A DNA stretch of 64,000 bases, taken from contig NZ_CP014145.1 of assembly GCF_001542775.1 (NCBI RefSeq), positions 496,001 to 560,000 of the forward strand, written 5' to 3'. The position numbers and the translations under genes are program-made. Below the pieces are notes generated by a model. That model was not told the origin of the DNA and searched no databases. It saw nothing but the letters and a program-made list of their open reading frames with translations. Source of the DNA: Microterricola viridarii. GTDB lineage: Bacteria; Actinomycetota; Actinomycetes; Actinomycetales; Microbacteriaceae. Below are positions 24,445 through 32,617 of this stretch, piece after piece; within the stretch, counting starts at the first letter, position 1, and each line of letters starts with the position of its first letter.

Positions 24445-25101
24445 CTAGTCGGTCTGCAGCAGGATGCCGTCCTGGATGGCGCGCTTGCGCAGGGCGACCT
24501 TGGTGCCCACGTCGAAACCAGCGACGCGGTACTTCTCGCGGATGCGCTTGAGGTAGGACTTCGCCGTCTCCTCAGAGATGCCGAGCTGGAACGCGACGGC
24601 CTTCACCGGCTCGCCGGCGCCGTACAGGGCCATGACGCGCCGCTCCTGGGCGCTGAGGCGCGGGGTGTCGCCACGGGTACCAGCGGTCAGGGCCAGGTCG
24701 AGCTCCTCCGAGATGTAGGACTCGCCCTTGTGGGCTGCGCGGATCGCCTCGACGATCATGTCGGCTTCCTCGGTCTTGACCAGGTAGCCGAGGGCGCCGG
24801 CGGCGAGGGCCTCGCGCACGACGGCCGGCTCAGAGTAGGTGCTCATCAGCACCGTCTTCACCCCGGTGGTCTTCAGGGTGGAGATCTTCAGCGAGATGGG
24901 AATGTTGTCTTTGAGGTCCAGGTCGAGCAGCACCACGTCGACGGGGAACTGCGGGTGCGAGAGCAACTCGGGCCAGGTTGTCGCCGCGACGACGAGATGG
25001 ATGTCGTCCGCAGCCCCCCTGATCCACTCCGTCAGGGCACCCAGCAGCATCTTGTGGTCGTCAACGAGCGCCAGACGAATCTTATTGGCCGGGTTTCCCA
25101 C
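24445..25101 (-). CDS. NarL/LuxR-type response regulator
   Basis: DNA-binding response regulator, last gene of a sensory operon with the kinase at 26.4-27.7 kb. The 218-residue protein has a receiver domain with DDHKMLLGAL at the start, the phospho-acceptor Asp in VDVVLLDLDL (about 55), the conserved Thr/Ser and Lys in MSTYSEP and YLVKTEE, and a C-terminal LuxR HTH: LSAQERRVMALYGAGEPVKA and ISEETAKSYLKRIREKY. The start is taken as the GTG at 25101 because AAGGAGGA lies 4-5 nt upstream; the in-frame ATG and GTG further up fall in or before that signal. Confidence 0.9.
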   Translation of the reverse strand: MGNPANKIRLALVDDHKMLLGALTEWIRGAADDIHLVVAATTWPELLSHPQFPVDVVLLDLDLKDNIPISLKISTLKTTGVKTVLMSTYSEPAVVREALAAGALGYLVKTEEADMIVEAIRAAHKGESYISEELDLALTAGTRGDTPRLSAQERRVMALYGAGEPVKAVAFQLGISEETAKSYLKRIREKYRVAGFDVGTKVALRKRAIQDGILLQTD

Positions 25102-25145
25102 GCATTCCTCCTTGTGCATACGCACGATTCGATGCCCCGTTTGCC

Positions 25146-26414
25146 CTACGCATCCACGGGGTTGTCAACCGTGCACTCGATCTCGACGTGCAGGTCTCCC
25201 TTGCGCGTGTACTCCGAATGTGGGCCAACGTTAGAGATAGCTTCCCACGCCGCGGGGTCTACCTTGCGCCTTGGAACGCCCGTGGCGTGAAGAAAGATTG
25301 GAAACCGGATCTTTCTGAGTGAGTTGGCGGATGCGGGTGCCCGCGGCCCGATCTCGATGTGCAGCATCACGTCGTCGCGCTTGGCGTCGCTGACCAGCAG
25401 CCAGATGGCTGTGAGCATGGCATCGCGCTGGGCTGGCGAGAGCAGACCGGCCAGGCTGGCCGGGTCGTCGAGCGAGACGGCGGGCGCCAGGAACTCCGAT
25501 TCGGTGATGGCATTGTGCAGCCAGGTCTTCTTGCGCCCGGCCACCAGGTGCAGGCGCAGCTGGGTGGCCAGCTGGGAGGCCGCGCTGGCGGCGTCCGGAT
25601 GCAGCGGCAACGCCGTCCTGCCCTCCGCGACGTCGTCGAGCAGCCGCTCTGCGTCGAAGTCGAGGCGCACCAGCTCCTCTGAGGCCAGCATGCCAACGGC
25701 CAGCCGGGGGGCGTCGACGGTGCTCTGCACCAACACCAGGTCCAGCTCCAGCTGCACCATGCGCCGGAAGGCGCGCACCACCGAGATGGCGATGAACGGC
25801 ATCCAGACGGCGATGGCGATCGCGACCAGATCCGGTCCGAGCGTCAGGGGGTCGCTGCGGCTCTGGCTGAGGGCGCTGACGAGCAGCGCCCCGCCGAGCA
25901 CAGCGGTGGCTGCCATCACCTCGCGGGTCTCGCGCACGCTGACCAGCGGCGTCATCATGACGCCGGCGGCGAGGGCGGCGGTCGGGTACATGCTCTGATC
26001 GGCCACTGGCCAGACCCCGACGAGGTCCAGGGCGACGACGGCGGCCAGCCCGCCGAGGGTGAGCGCGAATAGCCAGGTGGGCATGGTGCCGCCGCTGAAC
26101 AGCACGCCGAGCAGGGCGCCGGTGGCCGTGACGAGCAGAAGCAGCCAGGCGGCGAGGGGGAGCGCGGGCGAGGGGTAGACGTCCCATTGCTCGACGGTGC
26201 GCCAGACCAGGAACAGCGCCATCACCAGACTGCCCGCGATCATGCCGCCGGCGAGGTCACGGCCGCCGAGCCCGCGCTGGTTGGCCCTGGTCGTCGACAC
26301 GGTGCGCTCTGAGCGCTTGAATGAGCGGTTGGGGTCGCGCTGCCTGCGCTCGCGCCCGACGATCACGCCCAGCGTGTTCTCCTCGATGCCGGATCCGCTT
26401 GTCGCCTTGCTCAT
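25146..26414 (-). CDS. Membrane protein of the sensory operon, unknown function
   Basis: Not recognised. The 422-residue protein has a long basic cytoplasmic N-terminus (about 1-50), six to seven hydrophobic segments (about 55-210), then about 200 soluble residues. The soluble part contains LVLVQSTVDAPRLAVGMLAS and GLLSPAQRDAMLTAIWLLVS and ends in DLHVEIECTV, the layout of a sensor kinase, but I find neither a phosphoacceptor His box nor HATPase N or G boxes. It overlaps the kinase gene by four bases (ATGA) and precedes the response regulator, so it likely modulates the pair, either as a signal receptor or a degenerate kinase partner. Confidence 0.7.
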   Translation of the reverse strand: MSKATSGSGIEENTLGVIVGRERRQRDPNRSFKRSERTVSTTRANQRGLGGRDLAGGMIAGSLVMALFLVWRTVEQWDVYPSPALPLAAWLLLLVTATGALLGVLFSGGTMPTWLFALTLGGLAAVVALDLVGVWPVADQSMYPTAALAAGVMMTPLVSVRETREVMAATAVLGGALLVSALSQSRSDPLTLGPDLVAIAIAVWMPFIAISVVRAFRRMVQLELDLVLVQSTVDAPRLAVGMLASEELVRLDFDAERLLDDVAEGRTALPLHPDAASAASQLATQLRLHLVAGRKKTWLHNAITESEFLAPAVSLDDPASLAGLLSPAQRDAMLTAIWLLVSDAKRDDVMLHIEIGPRAPASANSLRKIRFPIFLHATGVPRRKVDPAAWEAISNVGPHSEYTRKGDLHVEIECTVDNPVDA

Positions 26415-27718
26415 CGTTCACCGCCCAGGTGTCGGTCCGCGCCGAACGGCTCATCGTGGCCGAGCGGGTCATCGTGCCCGATGGGCTCGCCGTGGCCGTA
26501 CGTGTCGTCGTTCTTGGGCACCTCGAGCACGACGGTGGTTCCGGAGCCGGGGGAGGAGAACAGTCGGGCGTTGCCGCCGACCTCGCGCAACCGGCCCACC
26601 ACGGATTCCGCGAAGCCGAGCCGGGCGGGGTCGACCTCCCCGAGGTTGAAGCCGACGCCGGCGTCGGTGACCATGGCGCGCAGGGTGTGCTCGTCGTCGG
26701 TGATGGTGACGTCGGCCTCGCTGACCTGGGCGTGCCTGCGCACGTTCTCGAGGCACTCGCCGAGCGCGCCGAGGAAGGCGTCCAGCACGTCGCTCGGCAG
26801 CAGGATCTGGCCGCTGCCGTGCCATTTGACGTCGAGGCCCATCCGGCCGAAGCGCTGCTTGACCGACTCCAGCGTGTTGCCGAGCGCCGACTCGGCAACG
26901 GGCTCGAGGGTGTACGCGCCGGAACGCTTGGGGGTCGGCACCCCGCCGAGGCGCAGCTGGCGCAGCAGCTTCGCATCGTTGGCAGCCTGGTGCCGCAGTG
27001 CGTCAGCGCTGACGCCGACGCCGGAGTGGGCGAGCAGCGTGAGGGTGGCCAGCACGGTGTCGTGCAACAGCCGGGCATCCTGCCTGCGCTGCGCCTCGGC
27101 CTCGCTGGCCAGGCGCTCTGCGTGGTGGGCCCGGCCGATGCTGGCGATGCGCTGCATCACCCGGGGGACGCTGCGCGCGATCCACCAGCCGGCCGTGGCG
27201 ATGGCCGCCCACGCGGCGATGGTGAGGATCAGCGGGGTCGAGTCCGGCAGCGCGCGCGGTGCGGATGCGACGGCAACGCTCACGCAGGTGACCAGGAAGC
27301 CGACGCCGACCAGGATCATCCGGGAACGGCTCACCGTAGCCAGCAGCGCCAGTGCGCCGAGCACGCCGGCGCCGATCACCGAGATTGCAGCGACGGCGGC
27401 GATGCTGGGGTCGTGGGCGAGGACGGGGTCGACCGCCTCGCCGGCGTTGAGCACGTCGCCAGGGTCGACGCCGAGCAGCAGGATGGCGAAGTTGCCCGCG
27501 ATCAGGCAGATCGCCATCCAGAGCGGGGTTCCGCGCTCACCGATGAAGTAGTGCGCGATCGCCATGATGCCCACCAGAGCCATGGTCGAGGCGAGGGTCA
27601 GCGGTGCGACCCCGCCGGGCAGCACGATGCAGACGGCGGCGAGCAGACAGGACGCGAGACCGGAGTAACGCGCGGCCCGGCGCAACAGCCGGTCGCGCTC
27701 TTTCAGAATGCGCTGCAT
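26411..27718 (-). CDS. Membrane sensor histidine kinase with His-rich tail
   Basis: Histidine kinase of the NarX-like class. The 435-residue protein has about six membrane helices (about 18-185), a linker, the dimerisation/phosphoacceptor region RRQDARLLHDTVLATLTLL (about 212), and a HATPase with GECLENVRRHA, VTDAGVGFN and GSGTTVVLEVP. After the catalytic domain follows an unusual tail of about 30 residues built on G-H-D/E-D/E-P hexapeptides, rich in His and Asp, which could bind metal ions. It is 38 bp downstream of metX on the same strand. Partner is the response regulator at 24.4 kb. The signal is unknown. Confidence 0.85.
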   Translation of the reverse strand: MQRILKERDRLLRRAARYSGLASCLLAAVCIVLPGGVAPLTLASTMALVGIMAIAHYFIGERGTPLWMAICLIAGNFAILLLGVDPGDVLNAGEAVDPVLAHDPSIAAVAAISVIGAGVLGALALLATVSRSRMILVGVGFLVTCVSVAVASAPRALPDSTPLILTIAAWAAIATAGWWIARSVPRVMQRIASIGRAHHAERLASEAEAQRRQDARLLHDTVLATLTLLAHSGVGVSADALRHQAANDAKLLRQLRLGGVPTPKRSGAYTLEPVAESALGNTLESVKQRFGRMGLDVKWHGSGQILLPSDVLDAFLGALGECLENVRRHAQVSEADVTITDDEHTLRAMVTDAGVGFNLGEVDPARLGFAESVVGRLREVGGNARLFSSPGSGTTVVLEVPKNDDTYGHGEPIGHDDPLGHDEPFGADRHLGGER

Positions 27719-27756
27719 GGATCCTGCCGGTGGAGAGAACGGGGGTGAGGCCCAGA

Positions 27757-28977
27757 CTAGCTTGCAGCCGGGCCCTCGTGCAGGAGGCGGCGCAGCTGCT
27801 CTGCAACGAAATCGGTCTCGATCAGGAAGCCGTCATGGCCGTACTCCGAGACGAGCGTGACCGGCACGTCTCCGTCGATGTTGTCGGCCAGGCCGGCGGC
27901 GATCACCTGCTGCCCGTCCAGGGGGAACAACCGGTCGCTGTCGATGCCGAGCACCAGGCTGCGCGCGGTGACCATGGCCAACGCCGCGCCGATGCCGCCG
28001 CGGCCGCGGCCGATGTCGTGCGAGTTCATCGCCTCGACGAGCGTGATGTAGCTGTTGGCGTCGAAGCGGCGGGTGAACTTGTTGCCATGGAAGTCGAGGT
28101 AGGACTCCACGGCGAAGCGACCGCCGGCGCCGAGTGGGCTGATGTCGCTCTGCCAGCTGCGCTCGAACCGCGCGTTCAGCTCGCTGTGGCTGCGGTAGTT
28201 CAGCATCGCCATCCGCCGGGCCAGGGCGAGGCCGCGGGTCGGGCCGTCCCCGGCTACGGCGTCGTAGTAGTCGCCATTGCGGAACAGCGGGTCGGTCCGC
28301 ACCGCCTCGATCTGCACCGAGTTCAACGCGATCTGGTCGGCGGTGGTCACCGGGGGAGCGGCGAGCACGGCGAGGCGCTCAACGCGCTCCGGGCGCCCGA
28401 CGGCCCACTCGATGGCGTGCATGCCGCCCATCGAGCCGCCGATGACAGCTGCCCAGCGGTTGACGCCGATCGCGTCGGCCAGGGACGCCTGCGCGTCGAC
28501 CTGGTCGCGGATGGTCAGGAACGGGAAGCGGGTGCCCCACTCACTGCCGTCCGGCGCCAGAGAGGCGGGGCCGGTGGAGCCCTGGCATCCGCCCAGCATG
28601 TTCGGGGCGACCACGAACCAGCGGTCGGTGTCGACGGCTTTGCCCGGGCCGACGATGCCGCCCCACCAGCCGGATGTCGCATGCCCGGGGCCGGCCTCGC
28701 CGACCACGTGGCTGTCGCCGGTGAGCGCGTGCAGCACGAGCACCGCGTTGTCGGCGGCCTCGTTCAGCTCGCCCCAGCTCTCGTACGCCATGCGGGCGTA
28801 GGGCAGGGTGCCGCCGGCCTCGAACTGGCGGGAGCCGATGCCAACGAAGTGTCGGTTGCCGACGGGGTCGCCCTCGCGCCACGCCCCCGTCGCGGGGGCC
28901 TTGCCGAGCAGCGAGCGGGCCTGGGCTTCCGTGATGAAGCTCGAGGGCGCGACATCCGCCGAAGTTTGCCAGTCCAT
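27757..28977 (-). CDS. metX: Homoserine O-acetyltransferase
   Basis: Transfers acetyl from acetyl-CoA to homoserine, the first committed step of methionine synthesis by direct sulfhydrylation. The 406-residue alpha/beta hydrolase shows VLVLHALTGDSHVVG, the nucleophile elbow GGSMGGMHAIEW (Ser about 160), LNYRSHSELNARF, an Asp in VLGIDSDRLFP and the catalytic His in EYGHDGFLIE, all as in MetX. A divergent function as succinyltransferase occurs in some MetX-like enzymes, so the acyl donor is by family majority. Directly downstream of metY in one operon separated by a hairpin. Confidence 0.92.
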   Translation of the reverse strand: MDWQTSADVAPSSFITEAQARSLLGKAPATGAWREGDPVGNRHFVGIGSRQFEAGGTLPYARMAYESWGELNEAADNAVLVLHALTGDSHVVGEAGPGHATSGWWGGIVGPGKAVDTDRWFVVAPNMLGGCQGSTGPASLAPDGSEWGTRFPFLTIRDQVDAQASLADAIGVNRWAAVIGGSMGGMHAIEWAVGRPERVERLAVLAAPPVTTADQIALNSVQIEAVRTDPLFRNGDYYDAVAGDGPTRGLALARRMAMLNYRSHSELNARFERSWQSDISPLGAGGRFAVESYLDFHGNKFTRRFDANSYITLVEAMNSHDIGRGRGGIGAALAMVTARSLVLGIDSDRLFPLDGQQVIAAGLADNIDGDVPVTLVSEYGHDGFLIETDFVAEQLRRLLHEGPAAS

Positions 28978-29001
28978 GACTCAATTGTGCCGTGCACACA
29001 G

Positions 29002-29058
29002 AGCCGCCCAGGCATTGTTACAGCTGCGAATATCGCGGCTGAACGGGCCCGGGCGGCT
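29002..29058 (-). terminator. Nested hairpin between metY and metX
   Basis: AGCCGCCC (29002-29009) pairs with GGGCGGCT (29051-29058) and encloses CAGCTGCGA (29021-29029) with TCGCGGCTG (29033-29041). It fills most of the 91-bp gap between metY and metX and could attenuate metX. CACAAT 6 nt before the metX ATG is a weak -10 candidate. Confidence 0.55.
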
Positions 29059-29068
29059 GAGAGGGTGC

Positions 29069-30400
29069 TTAGGCGTTGGCGTTGGCCGCCTCGGTGACGG
29101 CGCGGGCCGCCGCGAAGCCGGACTCCAGGTCGGCCAGAATGTCGGCGATGTTCTCGATGCCGAGCGAGAGGCGCACCAGGCCGGGCGTGACGCCGGCGGA
29201 GAGCTGGGCCTCGGGCGAGAGCTGCGAGTGCGTCGTGGACGCCGGGTGGATGATGAGCGAGCGCACGTCACCGATGTTGGCGAGGTGGCTGAACAGCGAC
29301 ACGTTGTCGACCAGGGCGCGGCCGGCATCGACGCCGCCCTTGAGCTCGAAGGAGAGCACAGCGCCGACGCCCTTGGGGGCGTACTTGCCTGCGGCGGCGT
29401 ACCAGGGGCTGGAGGGCAGGCCGGAGTAGTTGACCGAGGCGACGTCCGGGTGGTTGTCGAGCCACTCGGCGACGTCCTGCGCGTTCTGCACGTGGCGCTC
29501 GATGCGCAGCGACAGGGTCTCGATGCCCTGGATCAGCTGCCAGGCGCTCGCCGGGGCGATGGCCGCACCGATGTCGCGCAGCAGCTGCACACGGGCCTTG
29601 ATGATGTAGGCCAGGCCGTCGCCGACCGCGGCCGTGTAGCTGGCGCCGTGGTAGCTGGGGTCCGGAACCGTCAGGCCAGGGAAGCGCTCGACGTTCTTGG
29701 ACCACTCGAACTTCCCGCCGTCCACGATGACGCCGCCGATGACGGTGCCGTGACCGCCGAGGAACTTGGTGGCGGAGTGGATGATGATGTCGGCGCCGTG
29801 CTGGAACGGCTGGATCAGGTACGGCGTGGCGATCGTGTTGTCCACGATCAGCGGGATGCCGCTCTCGTGCGCGACATCGGCGACGAGCTGGATGTCGAGG
29901 ATGTTGATCTTCGGGTTGCCGATGGTCTCCGCGAAGAAGAGCTTCGTGTTCGGGCGAACGGCGCGGCGCCACTCGTCGGCGTCGTCCTGGTTCTCGACGA
30001 AGGTGGTCTCGATGCCGAGCTTGGCCAGCGTGTACTTGAACAGGTTGTAGGTTCCGCCGTAGATGGAGCTGGAGGAGACGATGTGGTCGCCGGCCTGGGC
30101 GATGTTGAGCACGGCGAAGGTCGCGGCGGACTGGCCGGAGGCGACCAGCAGGGCGCCGGTTCCGCCTTCAAGGGCGGCCAGGCGCTGCTCGACGACGTCC
30201 TGCGTCGGGTTCTGGATGCGGGTGTAGATGTTGCCGAACTCGGCGAGGGCGAAGAGGTTCTTCGCGTGGTCCGCGCTGTTGAACACGTAGGAGGTGGTCT
30301 GGTAGATCGGGGTGGCCCTGGCGTTCGTCACCGGGTCGGGGCGCGCACCGGAGTGGACCTGCTTGGTCTCGAACTTCCAGTTGCTCGTGTTGTCGCTCAT
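29069..30400 (-). CDS. metY: O-acetylhomoserine sulfhydrylase (MetY)
   Basis: PLP enzyme that forms homocysteine from O-acetylhomoserine and sulfide. The 443-residue protein is full length for the family, with FETKQVHSGARPDPVTNARATPIYQTTSYVF split around residue 20, RIQNPTQDVVEQRLAALEGG, GIPLIVDNTIATPYLIQPF, and the PLP lysine in SATKFLGGHGTVIGG (about 210). AAGGAG lies 10 nt upstream of the ATG. Its promoter is TTGCCG-N17-TAGGCT (30477-30449). No SAM or S-box riboswitch is evident in the roughly 50-nt leader. Confidence 0.93.
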   Translation of the reverse strand: MSDNTSNWKFETKQVHSGARPDPVTNARATPIYQTTSYVFNSADHAKNLFALAEFGNIYTRIQNPTQDVVEQRLAALEGGTGALLVASGQSAATFAVLNIAQAGDHIVSSSSIYGGTYNLFKYTLAKLGIETTFVENQDDADEWRRAVRPNTKLFFAETIGNPKINILDIQLVADVAHESGIPLIVDNTIATPYLIQPFQHGADIIIHSATKFLGGHGTVIGGVIVDGGKFEWSKNVERFPGLTVPDPSYHGASYTAAVGDGLAYIIKARVQLLRDIGAAIAPASAWQLIQGIETLSLRIERHVQNAQDVAEWLDNHPDVASVNYSGLPSSPWYAAAGKYAPKGVGAVLSFELKGGVDAGRALVDNVSLFSHLANIGDVRSLIIHPASTTHSQLSPEAQLSAGVTPGLVRLSLGIENIADILADLESGFAAARAVTEAANANA

Positions 30401-30448
30401 GAGGGTCTATCTCCTTAGAGCGTGCGGACCATCCACCGCTCGAGAGTG

Positions 30449-30477
30449 AGCCTAAGCCTGTGCTCAGTGCGCGGCAA
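30449..30477 (-). promoter_or_regulatory. metY promoter, TTGCCG-N17-TAGGCT
   Basis: On the - strand the -35 TTGCCG (30477-30472) and -10 TAGGCT (30454-30449) are 17 bp apart, leaving a leader of about 40 nt to the metY ATG. Confidence 0.5.
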
Positions 30478-30536
30478 TGAGGTCTGCAATGCGTCGTAAC
30501 ACAACGAAATCGGGTGTAGCGGGGTGCCCGCTTCCG

Positions 30537-31628
30537 CTATCGGTTGTCGCCCTTGGGCAGCACGATCGTGCCCGTCGCCGTGCTGTCTGTGCGGCGGAAC
30601 AGCCACTCCGCCCTGGGCTCGACGAGCGGCCGGAACACCCGCCGGATGAACGGCATCGAGAGCACGATCGACACGGCGATGCAGAACACGATCATGCCGG
30701 GCAGCACCCACCACGGCTGCGGCCCGGCCAGCACGCCGCTCTCTCTGATCGGGTAGAGCACGAAGGAGTGCAGCAGGTAGATGTACATGGTGGCGGCGCC
30801 CAGCCCGGTGAACCAGGTGGTGCGACGTGGCATCAGCATCAGGAAGGCGAAGACCAGCGCGAAAGCAAGCAGCATGAAGCCGAGCCGGATGCCGCCTGCC
30901 CACCACTCGGGGTAGCCGATGCTCGCGTACGACTCGTCGTAGAGCAGGAAGCGCCGCAGTTTCAGCTCCCGCCAGGTGCCGACCCCGAACCAGCAGACGA
31001 GCGCGACCAGCGCGAACAGCGCGATCGCGGCGGCACGCCAACGCCAGAGCACGGCCGGGCGCATGGTCAGCCAGCGCCCGGTGACCTGCCACTGGCGCAG
31101 GCTCCAGCCGAGCACGAAGAAGGGGAACAGCCCGAGCGTGCGGGAGAGGGCGAACAGGGAGTCGACGTTCCCGAAGTAACCGACCCCGAGCGACACGGCG
31201 ATCGCGATCGTCAGCGGCCAGCGCAGCAGAACGACATAGGGCAGTGTGACCCGCCAGACGGCGAGCGAGAGCAGGAACCAGAGCGTCCAGCTGGCGCTGG
31301 AGTAGTCGAGCTTGAAAGCGCCGCCGTTCAGCCAGTGGATGACCGACCAGATCGTCTCGAAGATGATGTACGGCAACACGATGCTGGTGATGATGCCCTT
31401 CATCTGCCGCCCGCCCGGGGTCGCCGACTTGGCGAAGTAGCCGCTCACCGTGACGAACACGGGCACGTGGAACGCGTAGATGACGAGGTACACCGAGTAC
31501 GCGGCATCCGACTCGGCGATCAGCTTGAGGATGCCGTGGCCGATCACCATCAGCGTGACGGCGATCCAGCGGGCGTTGTCCCAGAGCGGGACGCGTCGTT
31601 TGGCCTTGGCGGCAGTGAGGGAGGACAT
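30537..31628 (-). CDS. Acyltransferase 3 family membrane protein
   Basis: Integral membrane acyltransferase of the type that adds acetyl or other acyl groups to surface glycans. The 363-residue protein has about ten helices; the first carries the family motif ARWIAVTLMVIGHG with the catalytic-type His (about 25), and FHVPVFVTVSGYF follows. The C-terminus is short, basic and cytoplasmic, with no SGNH domain. The ATG at 31628 is preferred over a longer frame; the gene is divergent from the SDR at 31690. Acceptor unknown. Confidence 0.85.
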   Translation of the reverse strand: MSSLTAAKAKRRVPLWDNARWIAVTLMVIGHGILKLIAESDAAYSVYLVIYAFHVPVFVTVSGYFAKSATPGGRQMKGIITSIVLPYIIFETIWSVIHWLNGGAFKLDYSSASWTLWFLLSLAVWRVTLPYVVLLRWPLTIAIAVSLGVGYFGNVDSLFALSRTLGLFPFFVLGWSLRQWQVTGRWLTMRPAVLWRWRAAAIALFALVALVCWFGVGTWRELKLRRFLLYDESYASIGYPEWWAGGIRLGFMLLAFALVFAFLMLMPRRTTWFTGLGAATMYIYLLHSFVLYPIRESGVLAGPQPWWVLPGMIVFCIAVSIVLSMPFIRRVFRPLVEPRAEWLFRRTDSTATGTIVLPKGDNR

Positions 31629-31689
31629 CGTGTTCCATTCTCCCCTGCACGGTGCGGGGTGCCCAGTCGGGGGCGGCAGAATGGTGGGC

Positions 31690-32496
31690 ATGACTGTGAA
31701 GAATGTGGGCGTGAAGCGGGCAGTGGTGACGGGTGCGAGCTCGGGGATCGGGGCGGCGACCGTGCGTCAGCTGCGCGCGGCGGGCTGGGATGTCGTCGGT
31801 GTCGCCCGCCGCGAGGACCGGCTGGCAGCGCTCGCCGCGGAGACCGGGGCGAGCTACTTCGTCGCCGACCTCACCCAGCAGGCCGACGTCGACGCGCTCG
31901 CCGCACACCTGCGGGCGACAGGCCCGCTGCACACGATCGTGAACAACGCCGGCGGCGCGAAGGGGCTCGACAGTGTCGAGGCCTCGGATGCCGACGACTG
32001 GCAGTGGATGTTCGAGGTGAACGTGATCGCGGTCAAGCGCGTGGTCAGCACGCTGCTGCCCCTGCTGCGGGAGACCCTGCTCGCCGAGGGCTGCGGCACC
32101 GGGGCTCTGGGCGCAGACATCGTGACCGTCACCTCCATCGCCGGGCACGTCGCCTATCTGGGCGGCGGCGGCTACAACGCGGCCAAGTTCGCGGCGCACG
32201 CGATGACCGAGGTGCTGCGGCTGGAGTTGAACGGCGAGCCGATCCGGGTGATCGAGATCGCGCCGGGCATGGTTCACACGGAGGAGTTCTCGCTGGTGCG
32301 CTTCGGCGGCGACCAGGCCAAGGCCGACGCCGTCTACACGGACGTGCCGAACCCGCTGAGCGCCGACGACGTGGCCGAGACGATCGTGCACGCACTCGGC
32401 CGGCCCGCCCACGTCGACCTCGACCTGATCGTGATCAAGCCGGTCGCCCAGGCGGCGCCGCACCGCTTCGCGAAGGGCGAGCTGGCGCCGCGCTAG
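31690..32496 (+). CDS. Short-chain dehydrogenase/reductase, YdfG-like
   Basis: NADP-type SDR. The 268-residue protein has the Rossmann motif VVTGASSGIGAATVRQL, an Arg-rich cofactor specificity loop (VARREDRLAAL), NNAGG, catalytic Ser in VTSIAGH and YNAAKFA with the Tyr-x3-Lys pair. The C-terminal IVIKPVAQA matches serine/3-hydroxy acid dehydrogenases of the YdfG group. Start taken at ATG 31690; ATG at 31681 is an alternative in frame. Confidence 0.85.
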   Translation: MTVKNVGVKRAVVTGASSGIGAATVRQLRAAGWDVVGVARREDRLAALAAETGASYFVADLTQQADVDALAAHLRATGPLHTIVNNAGGAKGLDSVEASDADDWQWMFEVNVIAVKRVVSTLLPLLRETLLAEGCGTGALGADIVTVTSIAGHVAYLGGGGYNAAKFAAHAMTEVLRLELNGEPIRVIEIAPGMVHTEEFSLVRFGGDQAKADAVYTDVPNPLSADDVAETIVHALGRPAHVDLDLIVIKPVAQAAPHRFAKGELAPR

Positions 32497-32518
32497 CGTC
32501 TCAGTCCACAAGCCTGTC

Positions 32519-32617
32519 GGTCGAGTAGCGAGGAACGAGCGTATCGAGACCCCGTGCACGGCTCGGTTTCACGCCGGAAACCGGGTCTCGATACGGCGCT
32601 GGCGCGCCTACTCGACC
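32519..32617. repeat. Compound inverted repeat R1 (GGTCGAGTAG...CGTATCGAGACCC)
   Basis: Two nested pairs of arms: GGTCGAGTAG (32519-32528) with CTACTCGACC (32608-32617), and CGTATCGAGACCC (32540-32552) with GGGTCTCGATACG (32583-32595). It separates two convergent genes and probably terminates both. The rightmost arm supplies the last codons and the TAG stop of the MFS gene on the - strand. A half copy occurs at 42576-42614. Confidence 0.85.

Noticed and set aside
26197..26649. Short + strand open frames across the sensory operon
   Set aside because: Arg/Pro-rich antisense translations of conserved genes on the other strand.
30401..30536. SAM-type riboswitch upstream of metY
   Set aside because: The leader is only about 40-50 nt from the predicted promoter and shows none of the conserved SAM-I, SAM-II or SAM-IV helices that I know.
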